Of a stretch of DNA of 64,000 nucleotides, positions 9,300-18,550 are shown one piece after another. The DNA comes from Phytomonospora endophytica (GTDB lineage: Bacteria > Actinomycetota > Actinomycetes > Mycobacteriales > Micromonosporaceae): positions 475,160-539,159 of the forward strand of contig NZ_JACHGT010000001.1 in NCBI RefSeq assembly GCF_014202425.1, read 5' to 3'. A model generated the notes under the pieces. It saw only the letters and a list, made by a program, of their open reading frames with translations. It was not told where the DNA came from and made no database searches. Numbering within the stretch: position 1 is the first letter of the stretch; every line of letters begins with the position of its first letter. The translations under genes were made by a program, and so were the position numbers.

Positions 9300-9797
9300 T
9301 CAGGCTTGTGCGTAACCGGTGATGCGGCGGCCGAAGCGGGCCCGCCCGGTGGTGGAGCTGGTGGGAGGACCGCCGTGCACGGAGGCGTTGATGGCGCGGA
9401 CCAGCCAGGCGTTGACCGAGATGCTCTCGGCGGAGGCGGCCTGTTCGACGGCCTCTTTGAGCTGCTCGGGCAGGCGCAGGGTGATGCGCGCGACATCGCC
9501 GGAGTCTCCGGCGCTGGTCGGCGGGGGAGCGGGCGCGGCGGCCGGGGCGTCGGTGACGACCATGTCGGCCTGGCGTCCGCGCATGCGAACCTCGACGGTG
9601 GCGGGGTGCCCGCTCTTGTCGAGTTCGTCGGTGATCTCATCGGCGGCGGCGGAGAGGACCTCCATCATCGACAGGCGGATGGCCGCCTCGATGGAGCCGG
9701 CGAGCAGCTCGGCGGTGCGGGTGACGTCCTCGCCGCCCGGTGCCGCGCTGCTGACGAAGTCACGCCGGAGTGTCTCAAGGTAAGGGCTCAAATCCAT
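9300..9797 (-). CDS. Ribbon-helix-helix (HicB/Arc-like) DNA-binding protein
   Basis: A 165-residue protein. The C-terminal part (residues about 107-140) reads A-R-I-T-L-R-L-P-E-Q-L-K then S-I-S-V-N-A-W-L-V-R-A-I, a ribbon-helix-helix fold as in HicB-type antitoxins and Arc repressors. The N-terminal 70 residues are a helical region of unknown role, joined by an Ala/Pro linker. No HicA-like toxin is adjacent; the partner is the DUF4097 gene downstream. The probable promoter and an inverted repeat overlap its start codon, so autoregulation is likely. Confidence 0.75.
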   Translation of the reverse strand: MDLSPYLETLRRDFVSSAAPGGEDVTRTAELLAGSIEAAIRLSMMEVLSAAADEITDELDKSGHPATVEVRMRGRQADMVVTDAPAAAPAPPPTSAGDSGDVARITLRLPEQLKEAVEQAASAESISVNAWLVRAINASVHGGPPTSSTTGRARFGRRITGYAQA

Positions 9798-9832
9798 GAC
9801 GCCAGTATGACACCTCCAGTGGCGTCATGCAA
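9796..9832 (-). promoter_or_regulatory. Leaderless promoter with overlapping inverted-repeat operator
   Basis: On the minus strand, TTGCAT (9832-9827) and CATACT (9809-9804) are exactly 17 bp apart, and the ATG of the RHH gene follows 6 bases later, so the mRNA would begin at or next to the start codon. A perfect inverted repeat, ATGACGCCA (9796-9804) and TGGCGTCAT (9820-9828), touches both promoter elements. A third direct half-site, ATGACACC, lies at 9807-9814. RHH proteins bind such half-site arrays, so the encoded protein is the natural candidate repressor. Confidence 0.65.
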
Positions 9833-9895
9833 TGCCAACCCAGCACAGAACTATTCTCAAGGCCAATCAACCGTCACTGACCGAGGGGCTACACC

Positions 9896-10657
9896 GTGTC
9901 CGCTGAGCCGGTAACCACCACGCCAGAGTTCAGGCTCATCGCCTGGACCCACTTCGAGCCCCCGGCCGACGTGCCGTGGTCGACCGACGCCGACGGCGGG
10001 GAGGGCCTCGCCGAGTTCGCCGGCCGCGCCTGCTATCAGTCCTGGAAGAAGCCGAACCCGGCCACCGCCACCAACGCCGGCTACCTGGAGCACATTCTCC
10101 AGGTCGGTCACCTGTCGGTCCTGGAGCACGGCTCGGCCACCTTCTACATGACCGGCATCTCCCGCTCGCTCACCCACGAGCTGATCCGGCACCGCCACTT
10201 CTCCTACAGCCAGCTCTCCCAGCGCTACGTCCCCGAACGTGACGCCATGATGGTCGAGCCGGATGTCATCGCCGAGGACCCGGAGCTGCACGCGAAGTTC
10301 CTGGCGGCGGCCGCCGCCTCGCAGCAGGCCTACATCGAGCTCCTCGAAGGCCTGGAGAAGAAGTTCGCCGACGTCCCCAACGCGACCCTCCGCCGCAAGC
10401 AGGCCCGCCAGGCCGCGCGCTCGGTGCTGCCCAACGCCACCGAGACCCGCATCGTCGTCACCGGCAACTACCGCGCCTGGCGCCACTTCGTCGCCATGCG
10501 CGCCACCGAGCACGCCGACGTCGAGATCCGCGCCGCCGCCGTCTCCTGCCTGCGCGAACTCCAGAAGACCGCGACGAACGTCTTCCGCGACTTCACCATC
10601 ACCGCCCTCGAAGACGGCACCGAGGTGGCCAGCAGCCCCTACGTGCACGAAGGCTGA
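9896..10657 (+). CDS. thyX: Flavin-dependent thymidylate synthase
   Basis: A 253-residue enzyme making dTMP from dUMP with FAD, NADPH and methylenetetrahydrofolate. The ThyX signature [11 protein letters not shown] (RHRx7S) is intact near residue 100, preceded by L-E-H-G-S-A-T-F and followed by L-P-N-A-T-E-T-R near residue 180. GTG 9896 follows GAGGGG. It is followed by dapA and rnj, an order common in actinobacteria. Confidence 0.95.
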   Translation: MSAEPVTTTPEFRLIAWTHFEPPADVPWSTDADGGEGLAEFAGRACYQSWKKPNPATATNAGYLEHILQVGHLSVLEHGSATFYMTGISRSLTHELIRHRHFSYSQLSQRYVPERDAMMVEPDVIAEDPELHAKFLAAAAASQQAYIELLEGLEKKFADVPNATLRRKQARQAARSVLPNATETRIVVTGNYRAWRHFVAMRATEHADVEIRAAAVSCLRELQKTATNVFRDFTITALEDGTEVASSPYVHEG

Positions 10658-10692
10658 TCGGGGCCCCCACGCAGTCAGTTAGGTTGGATCCC

Positions 10693-11592
10693 ATGACGAC
10701 CCACTCCGCGCGCCCGTTCGGGCGTTTGCTCACCGCGATGATCACGCCCTTCGGCGCGCGATCCGAAGTGGACGCCGACGGTGTGCGGGAACTCGCCGCG
10801 CACCTGGTGGACACGCAGCGGTGCGACGGTCTCGTGCTCAACGGCACGACCGGCGAGTCGGCGACCACCAGCGACGCCGAGAAGGAGGCCGTGGTGCGCG
10901 CGGTCGTCGAGGCCGTCGGCGACCGTGCGAAGGTCGTCGCCGGTGTCGGCACCAACGACACCGCCCACTCCATCGAGCTCGCCCGCCGGGCCGAGGAGGC
11001 CGGGGCGCACGGTCTGCTGGTCGTCACCCCGTACTACAACAAGCCGCCGCAGGCCGGGCTGATCCGGCACTTCACGGCCATCGCCGACGCGACGGGCCTG
11101 CCGGTGATGCTCTACGACATCCCGGGCCGCTCGGGCGTCCCGATCGAGACCGAGACGATCATCCGGCTGGCCGAACACCCCAGGATCGTCGCCGTCAAGG
11201 ACTCCAAGGGCGACCTCTTCGCCTCGCAGCGGGTCCTGGCGGCCACCGATCTGTCGCTGTACAGCGGCATCGACGAACTCAATCTCGCCACGGCGGCGAT
11301 CGGTCAGGTGGGCGCGGTCAGCGTCGTCGCCCACCTTGTCGGTCACCGCCTGGCCGAGATGTACGACGCGGTAGACCGGGGCGACCTCGCCACGGCACGC
11401 GCGGTGAACCTCGCGCTCGTCCCCGCCGTCGCCGGTCTCATGACCCGCACTCAGGGCACGATCGCGGTGAAAGCCGCATTGGACATGAAAGGTCTTCCGG
11501 CGGGGCCGGTGCGCTCTCCGCTGGTCGACGCCGATGGCGTCCTCCGGGAGCAGCTGCGCGCCGATCTGGCCGCCGCCGGAGAGACGTTGTGA
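10693..11592 (+). CDS. dapA: 4-hydroxy-tetrahydrodipicolinate synthase
   Basis: A 299-residue TIM-barrel lyase condensing pyruvate and aspartate semialdehyde. Visible marks are G-T-T-G-E (pyruvate carboxylate binding), Y-Y-N-K-P-P (catalytic Tyr) and A-V-K-D-S-K-G-D (Schiff-base Lys, about residue 168). ATG 10693 has TAGGTT 7 bases upstream and no ribosome site, so it may be leaderless. Its stop lies 14 bp before the likely rnj start, indicating co-transcription. Confidence 0.95.
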   Translation: MTTHSARPFGRLLTAMITPFGARSEVDADGVRELAAHLVDTQRCDGLVLNGTTGESATTSDAEKEAVVRAVVEAVGDRAKVVAGVGTNDTAHSIELARRAEEAGAHGLLVVTPYYNKPPQAGLIRHFTAIADATGLPVMLYDIPGRSGVPIETETIIRLAEHPRIVAVKDSKGDLFASQRVLAATDLSLYSGIDELNLATAAIGQVGAVSVVAHLVGHRLAEMYDAVDRGDLATARAVNLALVPAVAGLMTRTQGTIAVKAALDMKGLPAGPVRSPLVDADGVLREQLRADLAAAGETL

Positions 11593-11606
11593 AAAGGGGA
11601 GACACA

Positions 11607-13295
11607 GTGAGCCAAGGAAGTACCGAATTGGGCCCGCCGCCCCCTCTCAGCGAGGGCGCGCTGCGGGTCATCCCGCTCGGCGGGCTCGGCGCGATCGGCC
11701 GCAACATGGCCGTGTTCGAATACGACGGCAAACTGCTGGTCGTGGACTGCGGGGTCCTTTTCCCCGACATGGATCAGCCCGGGGTCGACCTCATCCTGCC
11801 GGACTTCTCCCCGATCCTCGACCGGCTCGATGACGTGGAGGCCGTGGTCCTGACCCACGGGCACGAGGACCACATCGGAGCGGTCCCGTACCTGCTCCAG
11901 CACAAGCCCGACATCCCGCTGGTGGGTTCGCAGTTCACCATCGCCCTGGTCGAGGCGAAACTCGCCGAGCGCCGGATCAAGCCCTACTCGCTCGTCGTCG
12001 CCGACGGCGGCACCGAGCAACTGGGTGCCTTCGAGTGCGAGTTCTTCGCGGTCAACCACTCGATTCCCGACGCGATGGCCGTGGCCATCCGCACGCCGGC
12101 GGGCACGGTCCTGCACACCGGTGACTTCAAGATGGACCAGCTGCCGCTCGACGGGCGCATCACCGACCTCGCCGGTTTCGGCCGCCTCGGCGCCGAGGGC
12201 GTCGACCTGCTCATGTCGGACTCGACGAACGCCGAGATCCCCGGCTTCGTCACCTCCGAGCAGGAGATCCGGCCCGTCCTCGACGACATCTTCCGGACCG
12301 CCACCGGCCGCATCATCGTCGCCTCCTTCGCCTCGCACGTGCACCGCGTGCAGCAGGTCATGGACTCCGCCCACCAGCACGGCCGCAAGGTCGCGCTGAT
12401 CGGGCGGTCGATGGTCCGCAACATGGGCATCGCACGCGACCTGAAGCTGCTCAACATCCCCGGCGACCTGCTGGTCTCGATCGACGACGCGGCCTCGATG
12501 AGGCCCGAGGAGATCGTGTTCATGTCGACCGGTTCGCAGGGCGAGCCGATGAGCGCCCTCGGCCGCATGGCCTCCGGCGACCACCGGCACATCACCGTCG
12601 GCGAAGGCGACACCGTCGTGCTGGCCTCGTCGCTGGTGCCGGGCAACGAGACGGCCGTCTACGGCGTCATCAACCGCCTCTCGCGGGCCGGCGCCACGGT
12701 CATCCACAAGGACGTCGCGAAGGTCCACGTCTCCGGGCACGCCCCGGCCGGTGAGCTGCTGTACCTGCTCAACATGGTCCGGCCCAGCAGCTTCATGCCC
12801 GTGCACGGCGAGTGGCGCCACCTGCGCGCCCACGCTCGCCTCGCGGTCAAGACCGGTGTCCCCGCCGACCAGGTCGCCCTCGTCGAGGACGGCGACGTCG
12901 TCGACCTCATCGACGGTGTCGCGCGCGTCGTCGGGCACGTCCCGAACCGCTACATCTTCGTCGACGGCCTCGCCGTCGGCGACGTCGGCGAGAGCCTGCT
13001 CAGCGAGCGGCGCATCCTCGGCGACGGCGGCTTCATCGCCGCGACCGTCGTCATCGACTCGGTCACCGGCAAGGTCGTCGGCGGCCCGACGGTCTCCGCG
13101 AAGGGCTTCAGCGAGGACCCCGCGGCATTCGACCCGGTCCTGCCGGTCATCACCGCGGCCCTCGACCGGGCCTCGGAGGACGGCGTCACCGACCCGCACC
13201 AGCTCCAGCAGCTCGTGCGCCGCACGGTCGGGCGCTGGGTCAACGAGACCTACCGCCGCCGCCCGATGATCGTCCCGAACGTGCTGGAGGTCTAG
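11607..13295 (+). CDS. rnj: Ribonuclease J
   Basis: A 562-residue beta-CASP metallo-beta-lactamase nuclease with both 5' exo- and endonuclease activity in RNA decay. The T-H-G-H-E-D-H-I-G-A metal motif lies near residue 83, followed by H-S-I-P-D-A and H-T-G-D-F-K; the beta-CASP segment has S-D-S-T-N-A-E and the late C-terminal motif H-V-S-G-H-A. GTG 11607 is chosen because AGGGGAG precedes it; an in-frame GTG at 11589 overlaps the dapA stop but lacks such a site. Confidence 0.95.
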   Translation: MSQGSTELGPPPPLSEGALRVIPLGGLGAIGRNMAVFEYDGKLLVVDCGVLFPDMDQPGVDLILPDFSPILDRLDDVEAVVLTHGHEDHIGAVPYLLQHKPDIPLVGSQFTIALVEAKLAERRIKPYSLVVADGGTEQLGAFECEFFAVNHSIPDAMAVAIRTPAGTVLHTGDFKMDQLPLDGRITDLAGFGRLGAEGVDLLMSDSTNAEIPGFVTSEQEIRPVLDDIFRTATGRIIVASFASHVHRVQQVMDSAHQHGRKVALIGRSMVRNMGIARDLKLLNIPGDLLVSIDDAASMRPEEIVFMSTGSQGEPMSALGRMASGDHRHITVGEGDTVVLASSLVPGNETAVYGVINRLSRAGATVIHKDVAKVHVSGHAPAGELLYLLNMVRPSSFMPVHGEWRHLRAHARLAVKTGVPADQVALVEDGDVVDLIDGVARVVGHVPNRYIFVDGLAVGDVGESLLSERRILGDGGFIAATVVIDSVTGKVVGGPTVSAKGFSEDPAAFDPVLPVITAALDRASEDGVTDPHQLQQLVRRTVGRWVNETYRRRPMIVPNVLEV

Positions 13296-13311
13296 GCACC
13301 ACCGCGACACA

Positions 13312-13346
13312 GGCACCGCCCCGGCCCACCCGGCCGGGGCGGTGCC
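13312..13346 (+). terminator. Strong hairpin terminator after rnj
   Basis: A perfect 15-bp G+C-rich stem (13312-13326 with 13332-13346) with a 5-base loop starts 16 bp after the rnj stop. It has no U tract, which is usual for actinobacterial terminators. Confidence 0.8.
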
Positions 13347-13410
13347 GTGTGCGCGTTCGGTGACTCCCGCGGATCTTGCCCGCCGTCGGCGCCGTTGATA
13401 CCTTCACCCG

Positions 13411-14499
13411 ATGCAGCGTCATCGAAAGCCGCTCCGCCGGCTCGCCGTGCTCGGCATGGCCTTAATAATGGCCGCGACGATCTCCCCCCAGGCGGCTTCG
13501 GCCGACCCCCTCCCCAAGGCCGACGGCCGCCTCGACCTGTCCTGGGAACTCACCGACACGGGCGTCACCGGCCAGTTCCGCGGCCTGTCGGCGGTCAGCT
13601 CGAAGGTCGCCTGGGTCGCCGGCAGCGGCGGCACGATCCTCCGCACCGTCGACGGCGGCGGCTCCTGGCAGAACGTCTCCCCGGCCGAGGCGGCGGGCCT
13701 GGAGTTCCGCGACATCGAGGCCTTCGACGCCCGGCGCGCCGTCGCGCTGACCATCGGCCCGGCCGAGGAGTCGCGCGTCTACGTCACCGACGACGGCGGC
13801 ACCACCTGGACCAACACCTTCACCAACGCCGAACCGACGGCCTTCTACGACTGCATGGCCTTCTTCGACACGCGCCACGGCATCGCCATGAGCGACCCCG
13901 TCGACGGCCGGATCCGCTTCATCCGCACCGCCGACGGCGGCCGGACCTGGAGCGTCCTCCCGGCCGAGCGCTCGCCCGAGGCCCTGCCCGGCGAGTTCGC
14001 GTTCGCCGCCAGCGGCCAGTGCCTCGTCGCCGCCGACCGGCACAACGCCTACCTCGTCACCGGGGGAGCCGAGACGGCCCGCATCATCCACACCGCCGAC
14101 CGCGGCGCCACCTGGACCGCGCACGACACCGCCGTCAAGAGCGGCCCGAGCGCCGGCATCTACGCCGCCGCGTTCGCAGACGCCAAGCACGGCATCCTCG
14201 TCGGCGGCGACTACACCACGCCCACGTCGGCCCCCGACGCCTTCGCCTACACCGGCAAGGGCCCCGCCGGACTCGAACTCTCCGGCGACAGCCCCGGCGA
14301 GTACCGCTCCGGCGTGTCCTTCCTCGCCGGTCCGCTCGCCGTCACCGTCGGCCCGACCGGCAGCGACCTCACCTTCGACGGCGGCCGCAGCTGGCACCGC
14401 TTCGACGACGGCGCCTTCGACAGCGTCGACTGCGTCCACGGTTTCGCCTGCTGGGCCTCGGGACCGAAGGGACGGGTGGCGAAACTCAGCCTCGGCTGA
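13411..14499 (+). CDS. Secreted BNR/YCF48-like beta-propeller protein
   Basis: A 362-residue exported protein: basic n-region M-Q-R-H-R-K-P-L-R-R, hydrophobic core, and A-S-A cleavage near residue 31. The mature part repeats the Asp-box-like unit (T-V-D-G-G-G-S-W, T-D-D-G-G-T-T-W, T-A-D-G-G-R-T-W, T-A-D-R-G-A-T-W, F-D-G-G-R-S-W) about every 50-60 residues, as in YCF48/BNR propellers. Actinobacterial members are often annotated oxidoreductase without evidence. No sialidase Arg triad is apparent. TACCTT lies 6 bases before the ATG (leaderless). Confidence 0.75.
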   Translation: MQRHRKPLRRLAVLGMALIMAATISPQAASADPLPKADGRLDLSWELTDTGVTGQFRGLSAVSSKVAWVAGSGGTILRTVDGGGSWQNVSPAEAAGLEFRDIEAFDARRAVALTIGPAEESRVYVTDDGGTTWTNTFTNAEPTAFYDCMAFFDTRHGIAMSDPVDGRIRFIRTADGGRTWSVLPAERSPEALPGEFAFAASGQCLVAADRHNAYLVTGGAETARIIHTADRGATWTAHDTAVKSGPSAGIYAAAFADAKHGILVGGDYTTPTSAPDAFAYTGKGPAGLELSGDSPGEYRSGVSFLAGPLAVTVGPTGSDLTFDGGRSWHRFDDGAFDSVDCVHGFACWASGPKGRVAKLSLG

Positions 14500-14520
14500 C
14501 CCTTCGCCGACGCACCTGAG

Positions 14521-14562
14521 CCCCCGGTCGTGGCCACGGTCTACTGTGGCCACTACCGGGGG
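14521..14562. terminator. Long hairpin between the BNR gene and the next gene
   Basis: 17-bp arms (14521-14537 and 14546-14562) pair with one mismatch around an 8-base spacer; each arm contains GTGGCCAC. It starts 21 bp after one stop and ends 28 bp before the next start, so it is probably a terminator; being a double palindrome it could also be a regulator site. Confidence 0.65.
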
Positions 14563-14590
14563 TGTCTCGTGGAAAGGATGAACGCGCGAC

Positions 14591-15082
14591 ATGAGCGCCG
14601 ACAGCCTCGCCTGGCAGCGCACCCTGCTGCTGGCGGACGACGCCGACCCCGACGCCGTGGCCAAGCACGCCGCCGACCGGGACTGGCCCACCTGCGAAGA
14701 AGGCGGTGACTGGCCGGGGGCATCCGTCCTCGCCGCCTGGCGCACCACCGACGACTCACTCGTCCGGTACGCCGAACACCAGCTGTACGGGACCCGGTTC
14801 GTGTGCCTCTCGGCGGCGATCCCGGAAGCGGGCGAGGCCCTCGCGGCCGAACTCGCCACGGTCGTCCCGACGGTGACCCTCGCCGACGCGCTCGCCGTCC
14901 TGGCCACCGAACCCGCCGCCGAGCCGGTCGCGCTGATCCGCGCGGCCCGTGAACTCGCGACGCTGCGGGTCATCCGCACCGCCGACGGCGGCGAGGACCC
15001 CGGCCACGAGGCGATCGACCGCCACGCCGGGCACGCCAACCCGCACGTCCGGCGGGTCGTGCGACTGGTGATGGGGGAGTAG
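14591..15082 (+). CDS. Conserved-looking hypothetical protein (163 aa)
   Basis: Not recognised. The protein is acidic, Ala/Leu-rich and predicted all-helical, with W-x-x-x-E-G-G-D-W-P-G near residue 40 and a C-terminal A-I-D-R-H-A-G-H-A-N-P-H-V-R-R segment that resembles one HEAT-like helical pair. No signal peptide or membrane segment. The ATG follows GGAAAGGATG at a usual distance. The codon bias (G/C third positions) is that of neighbouring genes, so it is probably a real gene. Confidence 0.6.
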   Translation: MSADSLAWQRTLLLADDADPDAVAKHAADRDWPTCEEGGDWPGASVLAAWRTTDDSLVRYAEHQLYGTRFVCLSAAIPEAGEALAAELATVVPTVTLADALAVLATEPAAEPVALIRAARELATLRVIRTADGGEDPGHEAIDRHAGHANPHVRRVVRLVMGE

Positions 15083-15204
15083 CCCGGGAATCTCCCACGC
15101 GCCCGAAGAAAACGGCGAACCCGGGCATAGGTCCCGCACCCTCGCCTTGTCTCCGCTTTCGGTGCGCTCCCCCGGGCGTGCCATCGTCCAGTTAGGAGAC
15201 ACGA

Positions 15205-18200
15205 GTGCGAACGAGACCCACCCCGTTCACTCGCCTGTTCACCGGTGTCGCGGCGCTCGCCGTCGCGGCCGGGACAGTGGTCGCGGCCCCGGTCGCTGCC
15301 CTCGCGGCGGGCCCGCCCGCGGACAGCCCGGACACGTCCGCCGGGAGCGTCACCCTCATCACCGGCGACGTGGTCACCGTCCGATGGGCCGACGGCCAGG
15401 AGATTCCCGACGTGCGACCGGCCCCGGGACGCGCCGACGTCGACTTCGAGGTCCGGCGCCGCGACGGCCACCTGCACGTCCTGCCCGCCGACGCGCTGCG
15501 TCCCGTCGCGGAGGGCCGGGTCGACGCCCGCCTCTTCGACATCACCGCTCTGCTCGCCGCCGGGCACGGCGACGAGCGGTCCGGCGCGGTGCCGCTCATC
15601 GTGCGCGGCGGAACCGTCGCCGGAGTCACGGCCCGCATCCCGGGCCTTGGCATGTCCGCGGTGGCCCACGACAAGGACGACACGAGCCTGTGGCGCCGGC
15701 TCGCCGAAGGCGATGTCGACCGCGTGTGGCTCGACGGCGTCCGGCAGGTCACGCTCGCCGAGTCGGTTCCGCAGATCAGGGCACCGCAGGCATGGGAGGC
15801 GGGTTACGACGGTGCAGGCATCACCGTCGCCGTCCTCGACACCGGCGTCGACGCCACCCATCCCGACCTGGCCGGCCGGATCGCCGGCTCCCGCAACTTC
15901 ACCGAGGCACCCGACGTCGACGACACCGTCGGTCACGGCACGCACGTCGCCTCCACGATCGTCGGCAGTGGCGCCGCCTCGCAGGGCCGGTACAAGGGCG
16001 TCGCGCCCGGAGCCGAGCTGCTCATCGGCAAGGTCTGCCCCGACACGTCCTGCCCCGACTCGGCGGTCCTCGCCGGTATGGAATGGGCCGCGAAGTCCGG
16101 TGCCGACGTCGTCAACTTGAGCCTCGGCGGACCCGACACCCCCGGCATCGATCCCCTCGAACAGGCGGTCGCCGACCTGAGTGCCGCGTACGGGACGCTG
16201 TTCGTCACCGCCGCGGGCAACAGCGGCGCCGACGCGAGCGTCGATTCGCCCGGGAGCGCCGACGCGGCCCTGACCGTCGGAGCCGTCGACAAGTCGGGCG
16301 TCCTCGCGGAGTTCTCCAGCCGTGGCCCGCGCCTCGGCGACTCCGCCCTCAAGCCGGACATCACCGCCCCCGGTGTCGGCATCGTCGCCGCGAAGGCCGC
16401 CAACGGATGGCTCGGTGAACCCGCCGGGGACGGCTATGTCTCGATGGACGGCACGTCCATGGCCACACCGCATGTGGCGGGTGCGGCGGCGATCCTCAAA
16501 CAGCGGCACCCCGGGTGGTCCGGGCAGCGCCTGAAGTCGGCTCTCATGGGCTCGGCCGTCCCCGCCGAGGGCGTCAGCCCGTTCGCCCAGGGCGCCGGGC
16601 TCGTCGACGTCGCCGCGGCGGTCGAGCGGAAGATCACCGCCGTCCCCGGCTCGATCTCGGCGGGTGTGGCGCAGTGGCCGCACGCCGACGACGCCCCGGT
16701 CACCCGGACCCTCACCTACCGCAACAGCGGGAAACTGCCCGTCGTGCTGCGTCTGTCGGTCGCCGCCATCGGCCCGGACGGCGCCACCGCGCCCGCCGGG
16801 ACCTTCACGCTCGACCGCACCCGCCTGACCGTGCCCGGCAAGGGCACCGCCAAGGTGAAGGTCACCGTGGACACCCGCCGTGGCGGCCCCGACGGCCTGT
16901 ACACCGGCCGCGTCACCGCCACCGGGCCCGGAAACGCCGTCACCACGCCGATCGCGGTCGACAAGGAACCCGAGAGCTACGACCTGACCCTGACGGTCAC
17001 CGACCGGGACGGGTCGGCGGCGAGCGACTACGTGCTCGGCCTCGTCGATCTCGACCGCCTCGTGTACCACTCTCCCTACGACGCCGACGGAACCGTCACC
17101 CTGCGGCTCCAGAAGGGCCGCTACCACCTCGACGCGGTCGTCTACGAACCCGGCCAGGTGCAGTCGCGGCTCACCCGGCCGACCTTCGCGCTCACCGCCG
17201 ACACCACGCTCGCCTTCGACGCCGCCGACGCGAAACGCGTGACGATCACCGTCCCCGACCCGTCGGTGTCGGCCGCGCGGGTCACCGTCGGCTACCAGCG
17301 CCTCTTCCCTGGTGGCGCCTTCGACTCCCTGGTCCTCGGCTCCCGGCTGGAGGCGATGTACACCGGGACCCTCGGCGAGCCCAGCGACGAGCTCACCGCA
17401 CTGATCGCCGGTACCTGGGCGGTCCGCGGCGAGGACGGCACGACCTACGCCAGCCCCGTCGCGTTCCACCTCACCTGGTACACGCACGGCTCACTGCCCA
17501 ACGGCTTCGTCCGGGACGCGACCTATGGTGACCTGGCCCGGATCAACACGACCTATCGTTCGCAGGGCGAGGGCAAGAGCGGCAACAAGGGCTGGATCGC
17601 GACCGATCCGCGCGGCTGGAGCAGCGGCATCTGGCTGCGCGTCGCGAGCCTGCCGACGACCCGCACCGAGTACCACAACCTCGCCGACGGCATGATGTGG
17701 CGCAGCGAGTTCGAGCAGGTCCACCTCGACGCCGAGGGCCTGACCCACACCGAGCACCTGGTCCGCACCGGCCCGTACGACCACGTCGCCGGCGGGGTCT
17801 ACTTCCAGACCGTCAACTCCGCGGTGACCGGCCCGGGCCTGCGCGACTGGGGCTCCCCGATGCTCTACCGCGCGGGTGACGCCATCACCGCCGACGCGAT
17901 CTCGCTGACGAGCGACGCCACCCCGGAGTCGCACGGGTACACCTACCTCGACAGCTCCCGCACCGCCCTCTACCGCGAGGGCACCCTGGTCAAGGAGTTC
18001 TTGTTCCGCGAGGGCTTCGGGTTCTTCCCGGTACCGGCCGCCGAGGCCGGCTACCGGCTGGAGGCCGAGGCCGTCCGGAGTGAGTCGCCGTTCTCCACCA
18101 GGGTCGAGGCCGTCTGGACCTTCCGGTCCGGCCACAGTGACCGGCCCTGCGACGACCCCGAACCGCTGCCGCTGACCATGGTCAGGTTCGCACCCGAGGG

Positions 18201-18468
18201 CCTCGACCTGTACAACTACGCGCCCGCCGGTGCCGCCGTGCGGGTGCCGATCACCGTGCAGCACCAGACCGCCGCCGGACTCGCCTCGTTGAGTGTGGAG
18301 GTGTCCTTCGACGACGGTGGAACGTGGACACCGGCCGCCGTCGACGGGATGGCGCTGACGATCGACGGCCCGTCCGCACCCGGCTTCGTCTCCCTGCGCG
18401 TCACGGCGACCGACACCGAGGGCAACACCGCCGAACACACCATCATCCGCGCCTACGGGGTGCGCTGA
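15205..18468 (+). CDS. Secreted S8 subtilisin-like serine peptidase
   Basis: A 1087-residue exported protease. A signal peptide (about residues 1-33, ending A-L-A-A-G) is followed by a pro-region to about residue 190, then the S8 catalytic domain with D212 in V-L-D-T-G-V-D, H244 in G-H-G-T-H-V-A-S and S418 in D-G-T-S-M-A-T-P-H. Residues from about 480 to the end are beta-rich with no second enzyme. This layout is typical of large actinomycete subtilases. GTG 15205 follows GTTAGGAGACAC-GA. It is flanked by terminator hairpins on the 3' side. Confidence 0.9.
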   Translation: MRTRPTPFTRLFTGVAALAVAAGTVVAAPVAALAAGPPADSPDTSAGSVTLITGDVVTVRWADGQEIPDVRPAPGRADVDFEVRRRDGHLHVLPADALRPVAEGRVDARLFDITALLAAGHGDERSGAVPLIVRGGTVAGVTARIPGLGMSAVAHDKDDTSLWRRLAEGDVDRVWLDGVRQVTLAESVPQIRAPQAWEAGYDGAGITVAVLDTGVDATHPDLAGRIAGSRNFTEAPDVDDTVGHGTHVASTIVGSGAASQGRYKGVAPGAELLIGKVCPDTSCPDSAVLAGMEWAAKSGADVVNLSLGGPDTPGIDPLEQAVADLSAAYGTLFVTAAGNSGADASVDSPGSADAALTVGAVDKSGVLAEFSSRGPRLGDSALKPDITAPGVGIVAAKAANGWLGEPAGDGYVSMDGTSMATPHVAGAAAILKQRHPGWSGQRLKSALMGSAVPAEGVSPFAQGAGLVDVAAAVERKITAVPGSISAGVAQWPHADDAPVTRTLTYRNSGKLPVVLRLSVAAIGPDGATAPAGTFTLDRTRLTVPGKGTAKVKVTVDTRRGGPDGLYTGRVTATGPGNAVTTPIAVDKEPESYDLTLTVTDRDGSAASDYVLGLVDLDRLVYHSPYDADGTVTLRLQKGRYHLDAVVYEPGQVQSRLTRPTFALTADTTLAFDAADAKRVTITVPDPSVSAARVTVGYQRLFPGGAFDSLVLGSRLEAMYTGTLGEPSDELTALIAGTWAVRGEDGTTYASPVAFHLTWYTHGSLPNGFVRDATYGDLARINTTYRSQGEGKSGNKGWIATDPRGWSSGIWLRVASLPTTRTEYHNLADGMMWRSEFEQVHLDAEGLTHTEHLVRTGPYDHVAGGVYFQTVNSAVTGPGLRDWGSPMLYRAGDAITADAISLTSDATPESHGYTYLDSSRTALYREGTLVKEFLFREGFGFFPVPAAEAGYRLEAEAVRSESPFSTRVEAVWTFRSGHSDRPCDDPEPLPLTMVRFAPEGLDLYNYAPAGAAVRVPITVQHQTAAGLASLSVEVSFDDGGTWTPAAVDGMALTIDGPSAPGFVSLRVTATDTEGNTAEHTIIRAYGVR

Positions 18469-18474
18469 CCCGAA

Positions 18475-18505
18475 CGACGGGCCGGGGTCCCACCCCGGCC
18501 CGTCG
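18475..18505 (+). terminator. Hairpin terminator after the subtilase
   Basis: A 14-bp perfect stem (18475-18488 and 18492-18505) with a CCC loop begins 6 bp after the subtilase stop. No U tract. Confidence 0.8.
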
Positions 18506-18550
18506 CCGGTAACGGCGCCCTCTCCACCAGGGCCCTGGCAGACTGACCCC

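Noticed and set aside
7152-9315. Plus-strand open frame of up to 717 codons across the repeat gap, DUF2752 and DUF4097 genes
   Set aside because: It runs through two real genes in other frames and through the repeat block; there is no ribosome site and no domain.
9306-9914. Plus-strand Gly-rich frame opposite the RHH gene
   Set aside because: Typical antisense frame of an Ala/Pro-rich gene; the minus strand has the RHH motif, a promoter and an operon partner.
13462-17487. Minus-strand open frame of 1341 codons opposite the BNR and subtilase genes
   Set aside because: It covers several convincing plus-strand genes, is low in hydrophobic content, rich in Gly/Arg/Val repeats and has no domain. 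It is a by-product of G/C third-position bias.
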